From: JAGOUB01 sp964648045
GTDB lineage: Bacteria > Patescibacteriota > Gracilibacteria > Peribacterales > Peribacteraceae
Assembly: GCA_964648045.1 (NCBI GenBank)
Contig: CAZYNU010000004.1
Coordinates: 1 to 48,738 of the forward strand
DNA: 48,738 nt
Direction of reading: 5' to 3'
This document shows positions 5,690 through 13,434 of the stretch, piece after piece (positions within the stretch are counted from its first letter, which is position 1; each line of letters starts with the position of its first letter). The translations under genes were made by a program, and so were the position numbers. The notes beneath the pieces were generated by a model that had not been told where the DNA came from, ran no database searches, and was given only the letters and a program-made list of their open reading frames with translations.

Positions 5690-6793
5690 TTAGTCCCCCA
5701 GGTAGATGCCGATCTTCTTCGCTGCCTTGTACACGGGGTCTTCGGATGTGACGCGATGCAGTTCCCCCACGGCCTGGATAATCGGGACGGTGGTCATGGC
5801 ACCCTTGCGGAACGACACCATATGGCCGAAGTCGCCAGCTTGGATGGCGTGAATAGCCGCCACGCCGTAGGCACGCGATAGAATGCGGTCGTCGGCGTTG
5901 GGACTGCCGCCGCGCTGGGTGTGACCCAGTACCACGCTGCGCATTTCGAACTCTCCCGGTGCAAGTGTTTCCACCATGGCTACGAGTTTTTCGGCGATGC
6001 CGCCGAGTTTGGCCTCCGAGGCCTTGCCCTCGGCCTTCGTCGAGAGCTTGCCGCCGATACGCGCGCCCTCCGCCACCACGATCAAGGCGCCGTCGTGATT
6101 GCCCTGGGCTTGGCGCTCGCGCAGGAATGTCACTAAGCCCTCGGCGTCGAAGGGGAATTCGGGCAGTAGGATGGCGTCGGCGTTCCCGGCCACGCCGCCG
6201 TAGAGCGCGATCCAGCCGGCGTGGCGCCCCATCGTCTCCACGAACATCACGCGGTCGTGGCTGGTGGCCGTCGTGTGAATTCGGTCCACGGCTTCGCTCA
6301 CGATCTCGACGGCGGTGGAGAAGCCGAAGGTGCGGTCGGTGCCGCGCAGGTCGTTATCGATGGTCTTTGGGACGCCTACCACCTTCACGCCCGTCTCTTC
6401 CATGAGCTGGTGTGCGCCCGTGAGCGTGCCGTCGCCGCCAATCACAATCAGTGCGTCGATGCTGTTTTGCTTCATATTGCGCTCCACCATATGCAGGATC
6501 TCGCTTGGCAGTTTGGCCTCGCCACCCTCGGGGCCCACCTTGGCGGCAAAACGGCCGCGGTTGGTCGTGCGGATGATGGTGCCGCCTAAGTGACTGATGC
6601 CGCGCACGTCCTTAAGCCCCAGAGGCTTGAGCATGGGTGGGTCGAGGATGCCTTCCCAGCCCTTGATGATGCCGGTGAATTCGTAGCCCATGGGCACGCC
6701 CGCGCGCACGATCGACGAGATGACGCCGTTCAGTCCGGCGCAGTCACCGCCGCCGGTAAGAATGCCGATATTCTTGATCGCGGACTTGGCCAT
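5690..6793 (-). CDS. pfkA: 6-phosphofructokinase, Gly/Lys-type active site
   Basis: Phosphorylates fructose 6-phosphate in glycolysis. Visible motifs are TGGGDCAGLNG (13-23), IGGDGTLTGAH (118-128), PKTIDND (142-148, catalytic Asp146), and METMGRHAGWIAL-type sugar-phosphate contacts; length (367) is normal. The residue after GGD is Gly122, as in ATP-dependent enzymes, while the residue before TIDND is Lys143, common in PPi-dependent and mixed-substrate enzymes. By family knowledge this Gly/Lys pair fits the mixed group that still uses ATP, so ATP is the likelier donor. A pyrimidine run (CCCCTCCCTCCCC) stands directly before ATG 6793 in place of a Shine-Dalgarno. It follows the phospholipid gene by 51 bp on the same strand. 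Confidence 0.92.
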   Translation of the reverse strand: MAKSAIKNIGILTGGGDCAGLNGVISSIVRAGVPMGYEFTGIIKGWEGILDPPMLKPLGLKDVRGISHLGGTIIRTTNRGRFAAKVGPEGGEAKLPSEILHMVERNMKQNSIDALIVIGGDGTLTGAHQLMEETGVKVVGVPKTIDNDLRGTDRTFGFSTAVEIVSEAVDRIHTTATSHDRVMFVETMGRHAGWIALYGGVAGNADAILLPEFPFDAEGLVTFLRERQAQGNHDGALIVVAEGARIGGKLSTKAEGKASEAKLGGIAEKLVAMVETLAPGEFEMRSVVLGHTQRGGSPNADDRILSRAYGVAAIHAIQAGDFGHMVSFRKGAMTTVPIIQAVGELHRVTSEDPVYKAAKKIGIYLGD

Positions 6794-6844
6794 GGGGAGG
6801 GAGGGGAACGATGCGACTGTAACAAGACGGTGACTATCCGCCTA

Positions 6845-7369
6845 TTATTGATGACGGCGAAGGCAGGCTGGAGCAAATAGGAGCGTGGCACCCCAGCCGC
6901 AAATGAGCGAGGCGATGAGTAACCAATGTGCCATATCTTGTAGATCGACCATGGTGGCAAGCGAGAAGCAGCTAGCTGCAATTGCCAACATCTGGAGTGC
7001 TGTTTTGGCTTTTGCCAGTCCGATCGCGCCTGGAGCGAGGCCATGAAGAGCGGCCCAGGAGCGCAGGCCATCATTGACAAGTTCGCGCGCCAGTGTTGCC
7101 CAGAGTATCCAACTGGGGAAGATCCCGGTTGGGATGAGTGCGACGAGGTAGAGCAGTACTAGGATCTTGTCCGCGAGCGGGTCTAGAAAAGAGCCGGCAG
7201 GGCTGACGGTTCCCATGACTCGAGCGATGTGGCCATCGGCGGCATCAGTGACTGCTGCTACCACAAAGAGAATACTTGCGAGTACGGGGGGACCGCCGAA
7301 GAGTAGGATGGCAGATCCTACCAGCGCCAGTGCCATGCGGCCGACCGTCAGTGTGGTTGCTATTGTCAT
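6845..7369 (-). CDS. CDP-alcohol phosphatidyltransferase (PgsA-like)
   Basis: A 174-residue integral membrane enzyme that joins a CDP-activated lipid and an alcohol in phospholipid synthesis. The complete family signature is present: D42-x2-D45-G46-x2-A49-R50-x8-G59-x3-D63-x3-D67, whose aspartates bind the metal and CDP. About five hydrophobic segments surround it. The length and the DPLADK ending of the motif resemble phosphatidylglycerophosphate synthase, but alcohol specificity cannot be read from sequence. Its ATG (7369) overlaps the stop of the kinase-like gene by 4 bp, so the two are translationally coupled. Confidence 0.87.
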   Translation of the reverse strand: MTIATTLTVGRMALALVGSAILLFGGPPVLASILFVVAAVTDAADGHIARVMGTVSPAGSFLDPLADKILVLLYLVALIPTGIFPSWILWATLARELVNDGLRSWAALHGLAPGAIGLAKAKTALQMLAIAASCFSLATMVDLQDMAHWLLIASLICGWGATLLFAPACLRRHQ

Positions 7370-8265
7370 GTAAAGCTGAAGAGAAGTTTTTGGAGCGTGC
7401 TGGTCGCCGCCCCGATGGTCATCTCGGGAATGAGGAGCCCGCGGCGAATCATGGAATCATCGGCGGTCCAGAGCCAACCAGTGTCGATCAGCTTCAGGCC
7501 ATCTTTGGTTACGAAGAGATTATCGGTCTTCGTGAGCCAGTCGTAGCCTTGCGTCAGCGGGTAACGCGGGCGCGTGTCTGGTACGCGTCCGGTGCGGGCG
7601 TGGAGCAAGAGTAGTAGGAAGAGGAACAGGGCCAGCTGGCGGCGGTGGTTTTCGCTGAGGGTTTCCACGTTCACATCGTGCAGCGGCGTGCCGGTCACGA
7701 ACTCTTGGAAGACGAATGACGTACGTTTGCCTTTATTTTGCGGTGAGATTGATCGCCCCAGTAGGACGTATTCGCGCGGCAGGAAGTTTGTTTCGCTCAG
7801 TGGCGATAACACGAGATGAGACAGTGTCTGTGCAAAGGTGATACCGTAAAAGGCTTCAATTTCCGGCAGTGCCGTGGTTAATCCGGCCCGAATGGCCCGT
7901 TGGTCGGCTGCCAGGGCAGGCTCGTCGCTGCCCCAACCCAAGAAGCGCTCCAGGTGACGGTACTCGCGCAATTGTCCGGCGATGTGATCATCGGTGGGCA
8001 GAAAGGTGAAGCCCGTCGGCTTGAGCCAATCGGCCACGGCCTGGGCGTAGAGCGGAATCGAGAGTCCGGATGATAGTGGAAATTCCAAATCCCAGCGGCC
8101 TTCCTTGAGTACCCAGGGTATTCCCTCCACGCGGAAGATACGTGATTGCAAGCCCGCCCCGATCGGTCGAAGCGTATAGGGCGCGAGTATGTCGGCTACC
8201 GGTGCTTCGCGAAGGAGCGCCGGATCGGTGACGGCGTGGGCCTTGAGCTGATCCTCGAACGTCAT
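7366..8265 (-). CDS. protein-kinase-like-fold hypothetical protein
   Basis: About 299 residues from ATG 8265. GAGLQSRIFRVEGIPWVLKEG resembles a kinase glycine loop and lysine strand, and TKTDNLFVTKDGLKLIDTGW resembles the catalytic-loop Asn and the DFG-like metal site (here IDTG) of aminoglycoside-phosphotransferase/lipid-kinase folds. The usual catalytic HxD is not clear, so activity is uncertain. The frame is also open to a TTG at 8334; neither start has a good ribosome site, and ATG was preferred. The gene is coupled by ATGA to the CDP-alcohol phosphatidyltransferase, so a role around phospholipid or head-group alcohol phosphorylation is an inference from context only. Confidence 0.6.
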   Translation of the reverse strand: MTFEDQLKAHAVTDPALLREAPVADILAPYTLRPIGAGLQSRIFRVEGIPWVLKEGRWDLEFPLSSGLSIPLYAQAVADWLKPTGFTFLPTDDHIAGQLREYRHLERFLGWGSDEPALAADQRAIRAGLTTALPEIEAFYGITFAQTLSHLVLSPLSETNFLPREYVLLGRSISPQNKGKRTSFVFQEFVTGTPLHDVNVETLSENHRRQLALFLFLLLLLHARTGRVPDTRPRYPLTQGYDWLTKTDNLFVTKDGLKLIDTGWLWTADDSMIRRGLLIPEMTIGAATSTLQKLLFSFT

Positions 8266-8357
8266 GTTGCCGTCATGCTGCCCCGATTGGATCCCGATTC
8301 CAAGGAGAGACCGACGAATTGATGGATTTCGCAAGATTGAATGGCCGCCCTTGCGGC

Positions 8358-8363
8358 TATCCT
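8358..8363 (+). promoter_or_regulatory. -10 box, leaderless type
   Basis: TATCCT, 6 nt before ATG 8370. It fixes the start of the MazG-like gene. Confidence 0.55.
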
Positions 8364-8369
8364 CCGGCC

Positions 8370-8699
8370 ATGCGCACCACCGTCTACAACAAGCTCGTCC
8401 GTGACCGCATTCCAGAGGTGATCGTTGGCAACGGCGGCTTCGCCAAGATTCGTCGCCTGCCGCCTCAGCGCCTGATGGGAGCGCTGAAGACCAAGCTTTT
8501 GGAGGAGGTAATGGAACTGCAGCGAGCGAAGACGCAGGCGGAGCTGGTGGCAGAAATGGCTGATGTTCGTGAGGTGCTCGACGCGCTGTGCGCGGCCGGC
8601 GATATTGAACCCAAGGCAGTCACCGCTCTGCAACGTGAGAAGCGCCGTACGCGCGGTGGTTTTACGAAGGGGATCATCCTGGTGTCGGTTCGGGAATAA
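8370..8699 (+). CDS. MazG/HisE-like nucleotide pyrophosphohydrolase
   Basis: A 109-residue all-alpha NTP pyrophosphatase of the phosphoribosyl-ATP-pyrophosphohydrolase-like group. It begins with the hallmark YNKLVRDRIPE (6-16) and has the metal-binding pairs in LLEEVMEL (43-50) and AEMADV (61-66), i.e. ExxE and ExxD. Relatives hydrolyse non-canonical or damaged NTPs; there is no histidine operon here, so a house-cleaning role is more likely than HisE. ATG 8370 was chosen over upstream in-frame starts because TATCCT lies 6 nt before it. It is transcribed divergently from the kinase-like gene. Confidence 0.82.
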   Translation: MRTTVYNKLVRDRIPEVIVGNGGFAKIRRLPPQRLMGALKTKLLEEVMELQRAKTQAELVAEMADVREVLDALCAAGDIEPKAVTALQREKRRTRGGFTKGIILVSVRE

Positions 8700-8710
8700 C
8701 CCAAACAATA

Positions 8711-8730
8711 CCCCGGGCCTAAGCCCGGGG
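8711..8730. repeat. perfect GC-rich inverted repeat between convergent genes
   Basis: CCCCGGGC (8711-8718), CTAA, GCCCGGGG (8723-8730). It lacks a T-run on either strand, so it may be a bidirectional 3'-end stabiliser or a Rho-assisted terminator between two convergent genes. Confidence 0.7.
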
Positions 8731-8749
8731 CGGGGTCATGCTCGTGGCG

Positions 8750-9298
8750 TTAGTCGTTTTTGGCTGCCGCGGCCACCGTGAAGGCGGCATCGATCATCGC
8801 ACTAAATGAGGCTTTGATCTTCTCCTTTCTGGCGGTCATACAGGTGGCGAGCGAGGGGCCGTCTTCGCCCAAGAAAGCACACAGGCGCTTCGACATTCTG
8901 GCCGAAAACGTGGCTGCCGTTTGGAGTGCGGTCTCCATATTCTTTTCGTAGCCGGCGACCACGCGGCCGCTGCCGGTCATGGTTGCACCGCTGCCGTGCA
9001 TCCACCAGCCGCTGCCCGAGCTGTTGCCTGGGTGGTCATTCTTGTCGCTCCGCCAAAAGTTGAAGAGCGATAGGCGCGCGTTCGTGCGGGTGGTCGCCCG
9101 AAGATCGGACCGCGCCTGGTCCCCGCGTTTTCCCGTCTGCACGGAAGTATCGGCGTGATTCCTGCTCTCCATGGATAGAGGGTTGGAGGTAGTGTTGATG
9201 TTGCCCGAAAGATCTATGGTGAGTGCTGAGGCGGGCACGGCAGTGAGGGCCATGGAGGCCAGAACAGCGCCAGAGGCGAGGCGGGTAGCAATCGTCAT
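8750..9298 (-). CDS. secreted hypothetical protein downstream of sigma/anti-sigma pair
   Basis: 182 residues with a clear signal peptide (hydrophobic core 6-20, likely cleavage after PASA). The mature part is polar: an N/S/T-rich stretch, a Gly/Ser/Trp-rich segment (SGSGWWMHGSG) and a helical C-terminal half with a possible disulfide pair (CAFLGEDG and TCMTARKEK). No family is recognised. It lies 81 bp downstream of the DUF5667 protein on the same strand, so it may belong to the sigma-factor operon and be an envelope sensor, inhibitor partner or output of it. Start ATG 9298 is preceded by a pyrimidine-rich stretch. Confidence 0.65.
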   Translation of the reverse strand: MTIATRLASGAVLASMALTAVPASALTIDLSGNINTTSNPLSMESRNHADTSVQTGKRGDQARSDLRATTRTNARLSLFNFWRSDKNDHPGNSSGSGWWMHGSGATMTGSGRVVAGYEKNMETALQTAATFSARMSKRLCAFLGEDGPSLATCMTARKEKIKASFSAMIDAAFTVAAAAKND

Positions 9299-9379
9299 GA
9301 TAGACGGGGAAAAGAAGTAAAACGTGCGTTGCGCGCACGAGAAAGAAGACGTCCGTGGCGGCTCGTTCTTACATGGCGA

Positions 9380-10447
9380 TTATCGACCTAGGGGAATGGC
9401 GGGCAGGTCGATGGCGGGCAGGGAGAGAGACGCGGAAGTGGCGCTGCTCGTCGATGCAGAGGCATCGGATGACGATGCACGCGCGGGCGGCGGAACCACT
9501 GGTTCAGTCGGAGGGTTGGGGGGTCGTGGGCTGATGGACTGAGAGCGTGACGAGATGCTCGATTCGGGCTGATCCGATGCAGGTGTGTCATCATTCTCAC
9601 TTGAGACGTCGTCCGATTGATCATCTCCGCCGATGGTGATGGTGATGATCGCGGGGTCTGACACGCCTACGCCGCCAGGGAGCGGTCGTACCATTGAGGT
9701 ACTACTCTCGGCAGAGGCCCTGGCACCGCCGTCGCTGTCTTCACTGAGCGCGTGACCATGATTCTCCAAAGTGGAGAGAAGCGTTTGGAGCGACACTCGT
9801 TGAGAATCGTTGGAGCTCGTGGAGATCATGCGACGCACTGAGTCGCTACTTACCTTCATGACTCGCTGAGCCTGGGTGCGCAGTTCCTGGCTGTTTTCGA
9901 GTGGCAGCTCCTTGGCTTGGTTCAAGACGCGTTCCGCTTGAGCGCGCACTTCACGTTCGGCGACTTCCAGGCGGGCGGCATTATCGTCGTCGGTGCGGGT
10001 GGTAATTTCGTCAATCTCCCACAAGCGGCGGTGCAACACTTCCACCGACCAGGCGGCGCGGAGCGACGAGGTGGGCTGGAGTGAGCCGATGACTGGCTCT
10101 AGCACAGCAATCTTCACGGGGTAGAGCGAGTCACCGGGTAGGGCGTTATTGGCGGCTACGGCCAGGCCAGTAGAGAGCATAAGGCCCATAGCCACAGCTG
10201 GCAGGCGGACGATCGATGTCAGGCGGCCTAGCATTGAGTGTCCAGTGGCGGGCGCGCCATCATTCATTATGGCGTCGTGCAGCACGGCTCGACCTTCCGC
10301 TCGCTCCCCATCGGTGAGGCGGAAGGTACCGAGAGTGGGGCCCAGGCCGATGGCGGCCCGCAGCAGGCGGCGCCCGGCCGCTTTTTCTGCGGGGGTCAGA
10401 GTGGTCGACTGAGCGGCGCGGCCGATGGCATCTTCGAGAGAGGTCAT
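9380..10447 (-). CDS. DUF5667-domain membrane protein, putative anti-sigma factor
   Basis: 355 residues. The N-terminal 60 are helical and cytoplasmic, one membrane span lies around 80-98, and directly after it comes ALPGDSLYPVK (102-112), the hallmark of DUF5667. An alpha-helical exported domain follows (to about 250), then a long Ser/Pro/Asp-rich low-complexity tail (260-355). In other bacteria DUF5667 proteins sit beside ECF sigma factors and have anti-sigma-like topology. Here the gene starts 6 nt after the sigma stop. A cytoplasmic sigma-binding segment, single span and extracytoplasmic sensor domain fit a membrane anti-sigma factor. No zinc-binding HxxxCxxC motif is visible, so the binding mode would be non-ZAS. 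Confidence 0.75.
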   Translation of the reverse strand: MTSLEDAIGRAAQSTTLTPAEKAAGRRLLRAAIGLGPTLGTFRLTDGERAEGRAVLHDAIMNDGAPATGHSMLGRLTSIVRLPAVAMGLMLSTGLAVAANNALPGDSLYPVKIAVLEPVIGSLQPTSSLRAAWSVEVLHRRLWEIDEITTRTDDDNAARLEVAEREVRAQAERVLNQAKELPLENSQELRTQAQRVMKVSSDSVRRMISTSSNDSQRVSLQTLLSTLENHGHALSEDSDGGARASAESSTSMVRPLPGGVGVSDPAIITITIGGDDQSDDVSSENDDTPASDQPESSISSRSQSISPRPPNPPTEPVVPPPARASSSDASASTSSATSASLSLPAIDLPAIPLGR

Positions 10448-10453
10448 GGCGTT

Positions 10454-10954
10454 TTAGGCTTTAAGAAGGAGGCTGAGGCGCTTCAGTCCGCGGTGGATGC
10501 GGACCGAGGCGACGTTGGCGGTCACACCGAGCATATCGGCAATGTCACGTGGATCTAAGCCGTCGACGTAGCGCATGACTAGAGCGGAGCGATACGGCTC
10601 TTCTACTTCTTGTAAGCGCTCGAGGATCTCGCTACCCGCGAAGTCACGCGCTGGACTTTGCGATTCATCTGGTGGATCGAAGCCAACAGTTTCTTCCATT
10701 TCTTCTAGTGAGACATCGCCGTGGTCGCGGCGATAGGTATCGATAATGAGATTATGGGCGATGCGATAGAGGAAGGCGCGCATATTCTGGATCTCACTGC
10801 CTTTGCGGTGAGCTTCGAGGGCCCGCAGGAACGTATCTTGCATGAGTTCCTGTGCTCGCTCGCGATCACGGACCCGAAACAGGCAGTGTCGGAAGATGGC
10901 ATCGGCGTACTCATCGTACGCATCGAGCAGCGGTTGGTCGGAGTGGTGAGGCAT
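10454..10954 (-). CDS. ECF-family RNA polymerase sigma factor
   Basis: About 166 residues from ATG 10954. Region 2 (residues 11-75) contains YADAIFRHCLFRVRDRERAQELMQDTFLRAL and the -10-recognition helix FLYRIAHNLIIDTYRRD. Region 4 (110-163) contains the helix-turn-helix LDPRDIADMLGVTANVASVRIHRGLKRL. Regions 1 and 3 are absent, as usual for ECF sigmas. The frame is open upstream to 11071, but the homologous part begins at MPHHSDQ. The next gene, 6 nt downstream, encodes the putative membrane anti-sigma factor, the classical arrangement for signal-released sigma factors. The regulon is unknown. Confidence 0.9.
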   Translation of the reverse strand: MPHHSDQPLLDAYDEYADAIFRHCLFRVRDRERAQELMQDTFLRALEAHRKGSEIQNMRAFLYRIAHNLIIDTYRRDHGDVSLEEMEETVGFDPPDESQSPARDFAGSEILERLQEVEEPYRSALVMRYVDGLDPRDIADMLGVTANVASVRIHRGLKRLSLLLKA

Positions 10955-11087
10955 AGCAGGAGACGGTGGAGCGGCCGAACTCTTACCGATGATCGGGGAG
11001 GAGTTGGATTCTCCGCAAGACGTGTGCCTTGTCAGGGTATTAATTGCACTCCTCTTTTCCCCATGGGGCAAGCGTTCTCTGCCTCCT

Positions 11088-11104
11088 CTTTTTCAAAAAG
11101 AGAG
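11088..11104. repeat. small palindrome in divergent promoter region
   Basis: CTCTTTTT-CA-AAAAGAG between the sigma-factor operon and the divergent membrane-protein gene; a possible operator. Confidence 0.35.
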
Positions 11105-11110
11105 TAGAGT
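11105..11110 (+). promoter_or_regulatory. -10 box, leaderless type
   Basis: TAGAGT, 7 nt before ATG 11118. It supports that start over in-frame upstream codons. Confidence 0.5.
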
Positions 11111-11117
11111 CAACGTG

Positions 11118-11534
11118 ATGAAGCGCTCCTACCTGTTCCCGCGCGCCCTCCTGGGCGGTCTCGTTGCCGGCTTGGCCTCCGCTGTTTTAGCGTGGGGATT
11201 CGACCTGGTGATGGACATGATCGGCTTCTCCTTTGTGCCCTTCGGCTTTGCCGGCCACTTGGTGGTGGGCATGTTCCTGAATATTCTCGCCATCATCCCG
11301 CTGTATCTTTTGGGCCGTTTCATGCAGCAGCCGGTTCCTGCCTACTTCACCGTTGTGTTCGTGGCGGCAGTGGCGGCCTCGGTGTTGGTGTCGGTGGCGC
11401 CTCCATATGCAACGTTCTATCCGTTTGTTGCCGTTCCTGGCCTGCTTGTGACGGCTCTCGTCGCGGCTGCCATCGCCACGCAGATCGCCTACCGCTCGAT
11501 GGGCCCCGAGGCGCCTGAGGCTCCCGTCGCGTGA
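11118..11534 (+). CDS. four-helix membrane protein of unknown function
   Basis: 138 residues with four hydrophobic segments (about 7-30, 36-62, 68-90, 98-122) and a short polar tail rich in Pro, Glu and Ala. The N-terminus MKRSYLFPR is positively charged, suggesting N-in topology. No catalytic motif is seen. The gene is divergent from the ECF sigma operon and overlaps the methyltransferase start by 4 bp (GTGA), so the two are probably co-translated. Confidence 0.7.
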   Translation: MKRSYLFPRALLGGLVAGLASAVLAWGFDLVMDMIGFSFVPFGFAGHLVVGMFLNILAIIPLYLLGRFMQQPVPAYFTVVFVAAVAASVLVSVAPPYATFYPFVAVPGLLVTALVAAAIATQIAYRSMGPEAPEAPVA

Positions 11535-12067
11535 CGCTCGTCGATTTGGTCCTGGCATTGATCGGGTTTGGCTTGGTTCTATTGGCGTGGGCGGGTATTC
11601 GTCATTTGGTGTCGGGGGTGCCATTTGTTCCCTCGCCTTCGGCGGCTGTGGCGACCGCGCTCGACGCGTTAGCGCTGCGGCCCGGCGATGTGTTTTGCGA
11701 TCTCGGTGCCGGTGACGGGCGGGTGCTCGCTGCCGCCGTACGCCGCGTGCCGGGAGTGATTGCCCTAGGCTATGAGGCTGTGTGGCCCGTCTGGCTCCTG
11801 GGACGGTTGCGTCTTCTTGTAGGTGGTTCACCCGCACGACTGCGCTGGGGCGATGCCCGTCGGGCCTCCGTGGGCGATGTGACGGCGCTTTTTCTGTATC
11901 TCACTCCCGTCCTTTTGACGCAACTCGCGCCCAAGTTGAAGGCCGAGTTGCCGCCCGGCGCACGTATCGCCTCAATTACCTTTCGACTGCCGGGTTTTGA
12001 ACCGGTGGCCGATGTACCCGTGGTAACGATGCGGGGGACACAGCGAGTGTGGTTGTATCGGCTTTGA
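11531..12067 (+). CDS. membrane-anchored class I SAM-dependent methyltransferase
   Basis: 178 residues. The N-terminal hydrophobic helix (3-23) probably anchors the protein. The SAM-binding strand-loop is VFCDLGAGDGRVLAAA (D57-L-G-A-G-D-G63), followed by an acidic strand end near YEAVWP, and FLYLTPVLLTQLAPKL corresponds to the strand-4/helix-D region. Relatives methylate proteins, lipids or small molecules; the substrate is not evident. GTG 11531 overlaps the previous stop. Its last 92 bp are antisense to the 3' end of comEC, an unusually long convergent overlap. Confidence 0.8.
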   Translation: MTLVDLVLALIGFGLVLLAWAGIRHLVSGVPFVPSPSAAVATALDALALRPGDVFCDLGAGDGRVLAAAVRRVPGVIALGYEAVWPVWLLGRLRLLVGGSPARLRWGDARRASVGDVTALFLYLTPVLLTQLAPKLKAELPPGARIASITFRLPGFEPVADVPVVTMRGTQRVWLYRL

Positions 12068-13433
12068 GTCGACTGGCCACCATGGCGGCGCCTACCAGCG
12101 TCCCTTCTACGACAATGAGTAATGCGAGGGGTGGCGCGCCGGGGTCGGGTAGGAAGGCGCCGAGCGTGGAACCGATTTGCGCCACACTTACCAGTGCCGT
12201 GAGCGTCAGCCACGAAAATGGCCGGACGATGATGGTGAGCGGCGGCAGTAACAGACTCGTTGCCAGTAGGATAAGGCCGCTCATGGTTGCCAAGCCCGAA
12301 AGCGGGGCGGCCGCCAGGTTCGTGAGAGGAGCCAGCAGCGGCAGCTTCCCGAAGATCCAGGCCGACCACGGCAGGGTGGGTAACTCGGCGGCCAGCGTAA
12401 CCGCCAGCGCTTCGGCGATACTTGCGGGTAGGAATCGGCCGCACCACGTGCGTAGGAGCGGCCCGAGTTCCACAATCCCGAGCGTAGCCAAGAACGACAG
12501 CTGGAAGCCGGCGTCGGCCGTCAGTTGCCGCGGCTCCCAGAGCGTCATGAGAGCCAATGCCAGCATGAGTGCGCGTCGGCCGCCTCCGCGTCTTCCGCCG
12601 CGCAGTGCCAGCACGCCAATGATTCCCGTGAGCGCCGCTCGCACGGCTGAGGCCGGTGCGCCTACAAGCAAGGTGAACGCGCCGATGCCACCAAGTAGCG
12701 GCCAGAGCCGCCAGCGCTCGGGGAGCCACCACAGCGCCCGAGCCATGAGTTGTAAGATCAACACCACGTTCGACCCAGAGACCGCCGTGAGGTGCGAGAG
12801 TCCGGCGGTGCGGAAGGCGTCGGCGTCGTCTTGTGGCAGACGCTCGTCGGTACCCAGTAGTAGTCCTGACAGCAGGGCGCTTTGCGGCAGTGGCAAGACT
12901 GCATCCAAGTGCGCTTCGGCCTGGCGACGCAGGCGAGCTAAAGCACTGAGCGGCGACCATACTCCCGGGGTCGCTTCTACAACCGATACATTTTCGAGCG
13001 CGGCGCTCATACCCTGAGCGGCCAGGTATGGCAGGGGTTCCCGCAGTGTGCCGCGCATGGTCACGACATCGCCGGGTTCGGCGGCGGCGTAGGCACTGCG
13101 GACCGTGGCCGAGAGCGAGCCTAACTGTCGTCCACTGCCTGTCTTCGCCTTCGTGAGGACGTAGCGCGTTTTCAGCCAGCTTTCACGTACGTCGGTCACG
13201 GTTGCTTGCACCGTCACGCTTCCCTGGGGGAGTGATGTCGGCGGAGGGGCGAACGCGGCACGACCGCTGCCCAGTAGCAGTCCTGCCGCTATGAACAGCT
13301 TGGTATGCCCATGCAGCCGCGGCAGCGCCAGCGTGATGCCTGCCGCGGCGACTGCCGCCGCCATTGGCGCGCCAAGCACGATGAGAATGGCCCCGGCCGG
13401 AATGGCGAGGAGGAAAGCAGAGGACGCGGGCAT
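11976..13433 (-). CDS. comEC: ComEC/Rec2 DNA-uptake channel, without metallo-beta-lactamase domain
   Basis: Inner-membrane channel for import of single-stranded DNA in natural transformation. 485 residues: N-terminal membrane segments (1-70), the soluble OB-like DUF4131 region (70-165), then the competence core with LLLGTDERLPQDDADAFRTA and LSHLTAVSGSNVVLI, the GAPASAVRAALTG helix, and further membrane helices to about 450. The C-terminal metallo-beta-lactamase nuclease domain of long ComEC proteins is absent, as in several lineages. ATG 13433 begins 1 nt after the rsmA stop, so translation is coupled to the rRNA methyltransferase. The last 31 residues overlap the opposite-strand methyltransferase and may be poorly conserved. 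Confidence 0.9.
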   Translation of the reverse strand: MPASSAFLLAIPAGAILIVLGAPMAAAVAAAGITLALPRLHGHTKLFIAAGLLLGSGRAAFAPPPTSLPQGSVTVQATVTDVRESWLKTRYVLTKAKTGSGRQLGSLSATVRSAYAAAEPGDVVTMRGTLREPLPYLAAQGMSAALENVSVVEATPGVWSPLSALARLRRQAEAHLDAVLPLPQSALLSGLLLGTDERLPQDDADAFRTAGLSHLTAVSGSNVVLILQLMARALWWLPERWRLWPLLGGIGAFTLLVGAPASAVRAALTGIIGVLALRGGRRGGGRRALMLALALMTLWEPRQLTADAGFQLSFLATLGIVELGPLLRTWCGRFLPASIAEALAVTLAAELPTLPWSAWIFGKLPLLAPLTNLAAAPLSGLATMSGLILLATSLLLPPLTIIVRPFSWLTLTALVSVAQIGSTLGAFLPDPGAPPLALLIVVEGTLVGAAMVASRLKADTTTLAVSPASLPRVHRPPVQNPAVER

Positions 13434-13434
13434 G

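Noticed and set aside
12049..13017. 322-codon plus-strand frame opposite comEC
   Set aside because: Ser/Arg/Ala-rich shadow; the minus strand encodes clear ComEC motifs.
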